Source: Tyto alba
Taxonomy: Eukaryota > Chordata > Aves > Strigiformes > Tytonidae
Reading direction: 5' to 3'
NCBI RefSeq assembly: GCF_018691265.1
Contig: NW_024881279.1
Location: forward strand, 5,423,243 to 5,487,242
DNA: 64,000 nucleotides
Shown here one piece after another: positions 61,223 to 64,000 of this stretch (its first letter is position 1; each line of letters starts with the position of its first letter). Made by a program: the position numbers and the translations under genes. Under the pieces are notes generated by a model. That model searched no databases. It saw only the letters and a list, made by a program, of their open reading frames with translations, and was not told the DNA's origin.

Positions 61223-64000
61223 CAAAGTGAACTCAAACACTGGACCTACAAAAAGCTAGCAGGCATTTTGCCCCTTTTGGGGCAGGAGCAGTGCTGTGTG
61301 AGTTGGGCAGCCTCGCGATGTACTTGTACAGGCACACTGCTGCCTTTGTACGCCGGTGCCTGGTGAGAAGTGGCAGAGGATAATTTCACTAGATTACAGA
61401 CCAGGACTTGATGCTGAAGACTGAGTTGATCAAGGCCTTGTTATTCTCATAGCAGTGGGCTTTTGTGTTGAGACCACCCACTGGCAAAGAGTGCGACATG
61501 AGTGCCAAGTCTCTAAAAGGTTCTCAACCTCTTAGTAGTGGTATGGGGATTTATGTATTTTATAGTGCCAGTTATGATTGACAGAAATTGGCATGGGGAT
61601 AATGAGGACTGCTGCAAAAATTACCTGAGGGTTTGCAAAATCTGCTCTTTGCAAACATCCAGTATGTAAACTGTACATCTCAAATGGGATCAGGCTTTCG
61701 TGATGTCTTTAAGACCTGGAGCATTGTAATTCAGCGCAGGCTAATTGGATACAGCCTCCTAATTCAAGTCTATACTATCTTCATAATGAGCTACAGATCT
61801 TACAAAGATTATTGATGGGATATTGATGAGTGTGTTGTGAGCAATGCGCCAAATTTATTCTTCTTGCAAAGGAAGAGAGTGCCAAGACCTTGGCAATGCT
61901 GTGTGCTGGCTGCACCCCGGCGGAGCACCCCTCATCACCTCGGCTGCTCTACCAGACATGTGCATTAATGTAGTGGGGGCCAAAAAGTGATCTAATACCT
62001 GCAGGAACCGCACTGAGAAATTCAGCTCCCATATTCAGACCTGTTGTTCCCACTGACATCTGAGGGCCATGCCAAGGACATCTGCTCAGGTCTGAGTGCT
62101 CTGCTGCTCATGGCTGTTTGATTTATCTATTTATTTTGAGCTTTTTCTAGACATTACTAAAGGGATTGTTAATGTGTTTGAAAAGCCTATTATTTCTCTA
62201 AAAGAGAAAATTTCCTCATTTAAATGTAACACTTCTTTGTGTTTACATATGCCAGTGTGATCCTTGTTACACCAGGACTTGGACAGCTTCCACCGAACCT
62301 GCTCAGATGTGTTGGCCTCAGATGATCTGGCTGCAAGTAAGAGGCACAAACTCAGCATCTCCTTGATGCTGTTCTGATAGAAAGAGAAAATGAGTAATTT
62401 CTGCTTCCTCCTTTCCTTCTCAATGAATGGGCTGAGAACTTCCCACATCTCTGAAAGAGGAAACCAGACAGATGCTAGTCAGTATTCCTGCTTCCCCATT
62501 ACTTGTGCTGACCCAATAGGAAGTGGCAGTATTTTAATTTTTGATGGTCATTTCTCTGTAGAAAGGCTGTGAGCTCTCCTTTTGCTGTTGAGGATGTCCC
62601 AGAAAGCTGTGGCAAAGCAGGACAAAGGAACCTGCTCTCAGTAGGAAGATGACATTAAAGCAAGGTGGGATGAATTGATGTGAAGAGCAAGATGATATCA
62701 TTTCACCCATTTCTCAAATTAAACACTTGTTTTCCTCCTCCCTGGCCTCCACGGTCCCCTTGGTTCAGAGTGGAGCCATGATGTGCCTGTGTCTTGTGAA
62801 CTCTGTTTCCACAAATGCCCCACGTGCTCTGCATGATTTGAGCTCTGATGGTGTTTCCATGAGGAGAAGGAAACAAAAAGAGTAAGAAGGTCCATGAGAA
62901 ACCTTCCTGTGAGTTTTCTTACAGTCTTGAGGAAACTCAAAATCTTATTCAGATGTGGGGGGAAGAGGAGGGGAGTTGCTAGGGCTCTTCTGCAATGAAC
63001 TGGAGGTGTGAGCTTGCCCCAGGCAAAAGCTGCCCACTGCTTAGCTCTGATGATAAACAGTCCTGAATAACCTTCATCCAATTCTTGCTGGTAATTACTA
63101 GGTGACTAATTAATACTCATAGGTTGGAATCCATAGTGGGTATTTCCCTAATGACCAAAGCAAGCCGAAGATGTGACATGAAAGAGGGCTGACTGAGCTG
63201 CATCCTGTGCTCTCCATCCCTTCGGGGAAGGAAGCCTTATTCTACCAGCTCGCTGTGCTTCCTAGCAAAAACTTCAAATCATAACTTAGCTGTATATATT
63301 TTCTTCAAAAATGGTGAAGCAATGTTTTCCTACTGAAATGTTATTCCACCCCTCCCTGCAAGTGAGCCTTCATTTTTTTTTTCTCTTTCAAAAACATACA
63401 TCTCGTTTCAGCTCTGTCTCTGTCCTGGTCTCAATCTTTTGCATTTGCAGTTAATTTCCTACTTCAAAGAAAAACAGAAAAGTCTTTGATTTACTAGATT
63501 GGCTAAATTCAATATCTTTCCCAGAAACAGTGGCTCAGTGTTTCCTAACAATAAGTTCAAATGTTTGAGTGATATAATTTCCTCACTTCTGACATTCATC
63601 AAAACCAGCATATTGTATCCAATTTGGTCTCCTTCATATCCCCATGGCAAGCTTAGCATAAATTTTATCCACTTTAAACAATAGTTGTGTTTGCCACACA
63701 GTGTCCTAAAGCTGCAAGGTCTGATTCGTGATACGAATAACATGCACAGTTGGACACCTACATTAAGTATGTATGATGAGATCACTTCCAGTAAAATCTT
63801 GAAATGCAGTAATGTGAAAAACATCTGGTTGTTGTGCGTTTGATTTAAAGTTGGAAGTCTTGGACAAAGGGACTATACATTTATTAATGAGTTCTGCGCT
63901 TTATGGAAGTTTCCATGCAGTTTACTCATTAGCCTTCAAAAGCAGGAAATTATACAACTTCTTGATTGAAATTAGCTTATTAGACATCAAAAGTAGGAAA

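Larger units (their letters stand above)
51830..64000. other. region upstream of LECT2, no gene recognised
   Basis: About 12 kb without a supported exon. TGFBI, the expected next gene by synteny, would be on the plus strand, but no fasciclin-domain or EMI-domain exon is visible. The sequence carries simple tracts (54321-54368, 60393-60414, 61153-61222). Short open frames on both strands look random. Confidence 0.55.

Noticed and set aside
52000..64000. Search for TGFBI exons
   Set aside because: No fasciclin or EMI-domain coding segment was seen on either strand. The gene probably begins beyond the window.
1..64000. tRNA, rRNA, CRISPR arrays, bacterial operons or an intact endogenous retrovirus
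   Set aside because: No cloverleaf, spacer-repeat pattern, long gag/pol frame or paired LTR was noticed. The sequence is typical vertebrate nuclear DNA.

Overview
This is vertebrate nuclear DNA, almost certainly avian. It has spliced genes with GT-AG introns, one CpG-island promoter, worn CR1-type LINE remains and no bacterial-style gene packing. The gene content points to a bird. An IL9-like cytokine, an intact FBXL21, a two-domain MIM-1 (the Myb-induced granulocyte protein known from chicken) and a single-domain LECT2 lie in the order expected from the IL9-FBXL21-LECT2 block of human 5q31 and chicken chromosome 13. I cannot name the species.

Layout. 1-5.3 kb: no gene recognised. 5.38-8.01 kb (+): IL9, five coding exons, 138 codons, with AP-1 and NFAT-type promoter motifs and an AU-rich 3'UTR. 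8-21.9 kb: intergenic, with old repeats. 21.9-22.85 kb: CpG island, the probable FBXL21 promoter, with a canonical E-box. 30.06-34.88 kb (+): FBXL21, four coding exons, 436 codons. 38.19-42.92 kb (-): MIM-1, seven coding exons, 325 codons, two LECT2 domains in tandem, including one GC-AG intron. 42.95-45.5 kb: the MIM-1 promoter plus a diverged second copy of it 2.3 kb upstream, a good enhancer candidate. 49.09-51.79 kb (-): LECT2, four coding exons, 153 codons, with a clean TATA box. 51.8-64 kb: no gene recognised. The expected neighbour TGFBI is not visible and would lie beyond the right edge.

FBXL21 and MIM-1 are convergent. MIM-1 and LECT2 are tandem on the minus strand with identical intron phases (1, 2, 1 in each domain unit), so MIM-1 arose by duplicating the whole exon set of a LECT2-like gene. 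The genes serve separate systems: lymphocyte cytokine signalling (IL9), cryptochrome turnover in the circadian clock (FBXL21), and secreted leukocyte or liver proteins of the M23-like LECT2 fold (MIM-1, LECT2). Exon boundaries were derived by hand from reading frame, phase and splice motifs. No database search was possible.
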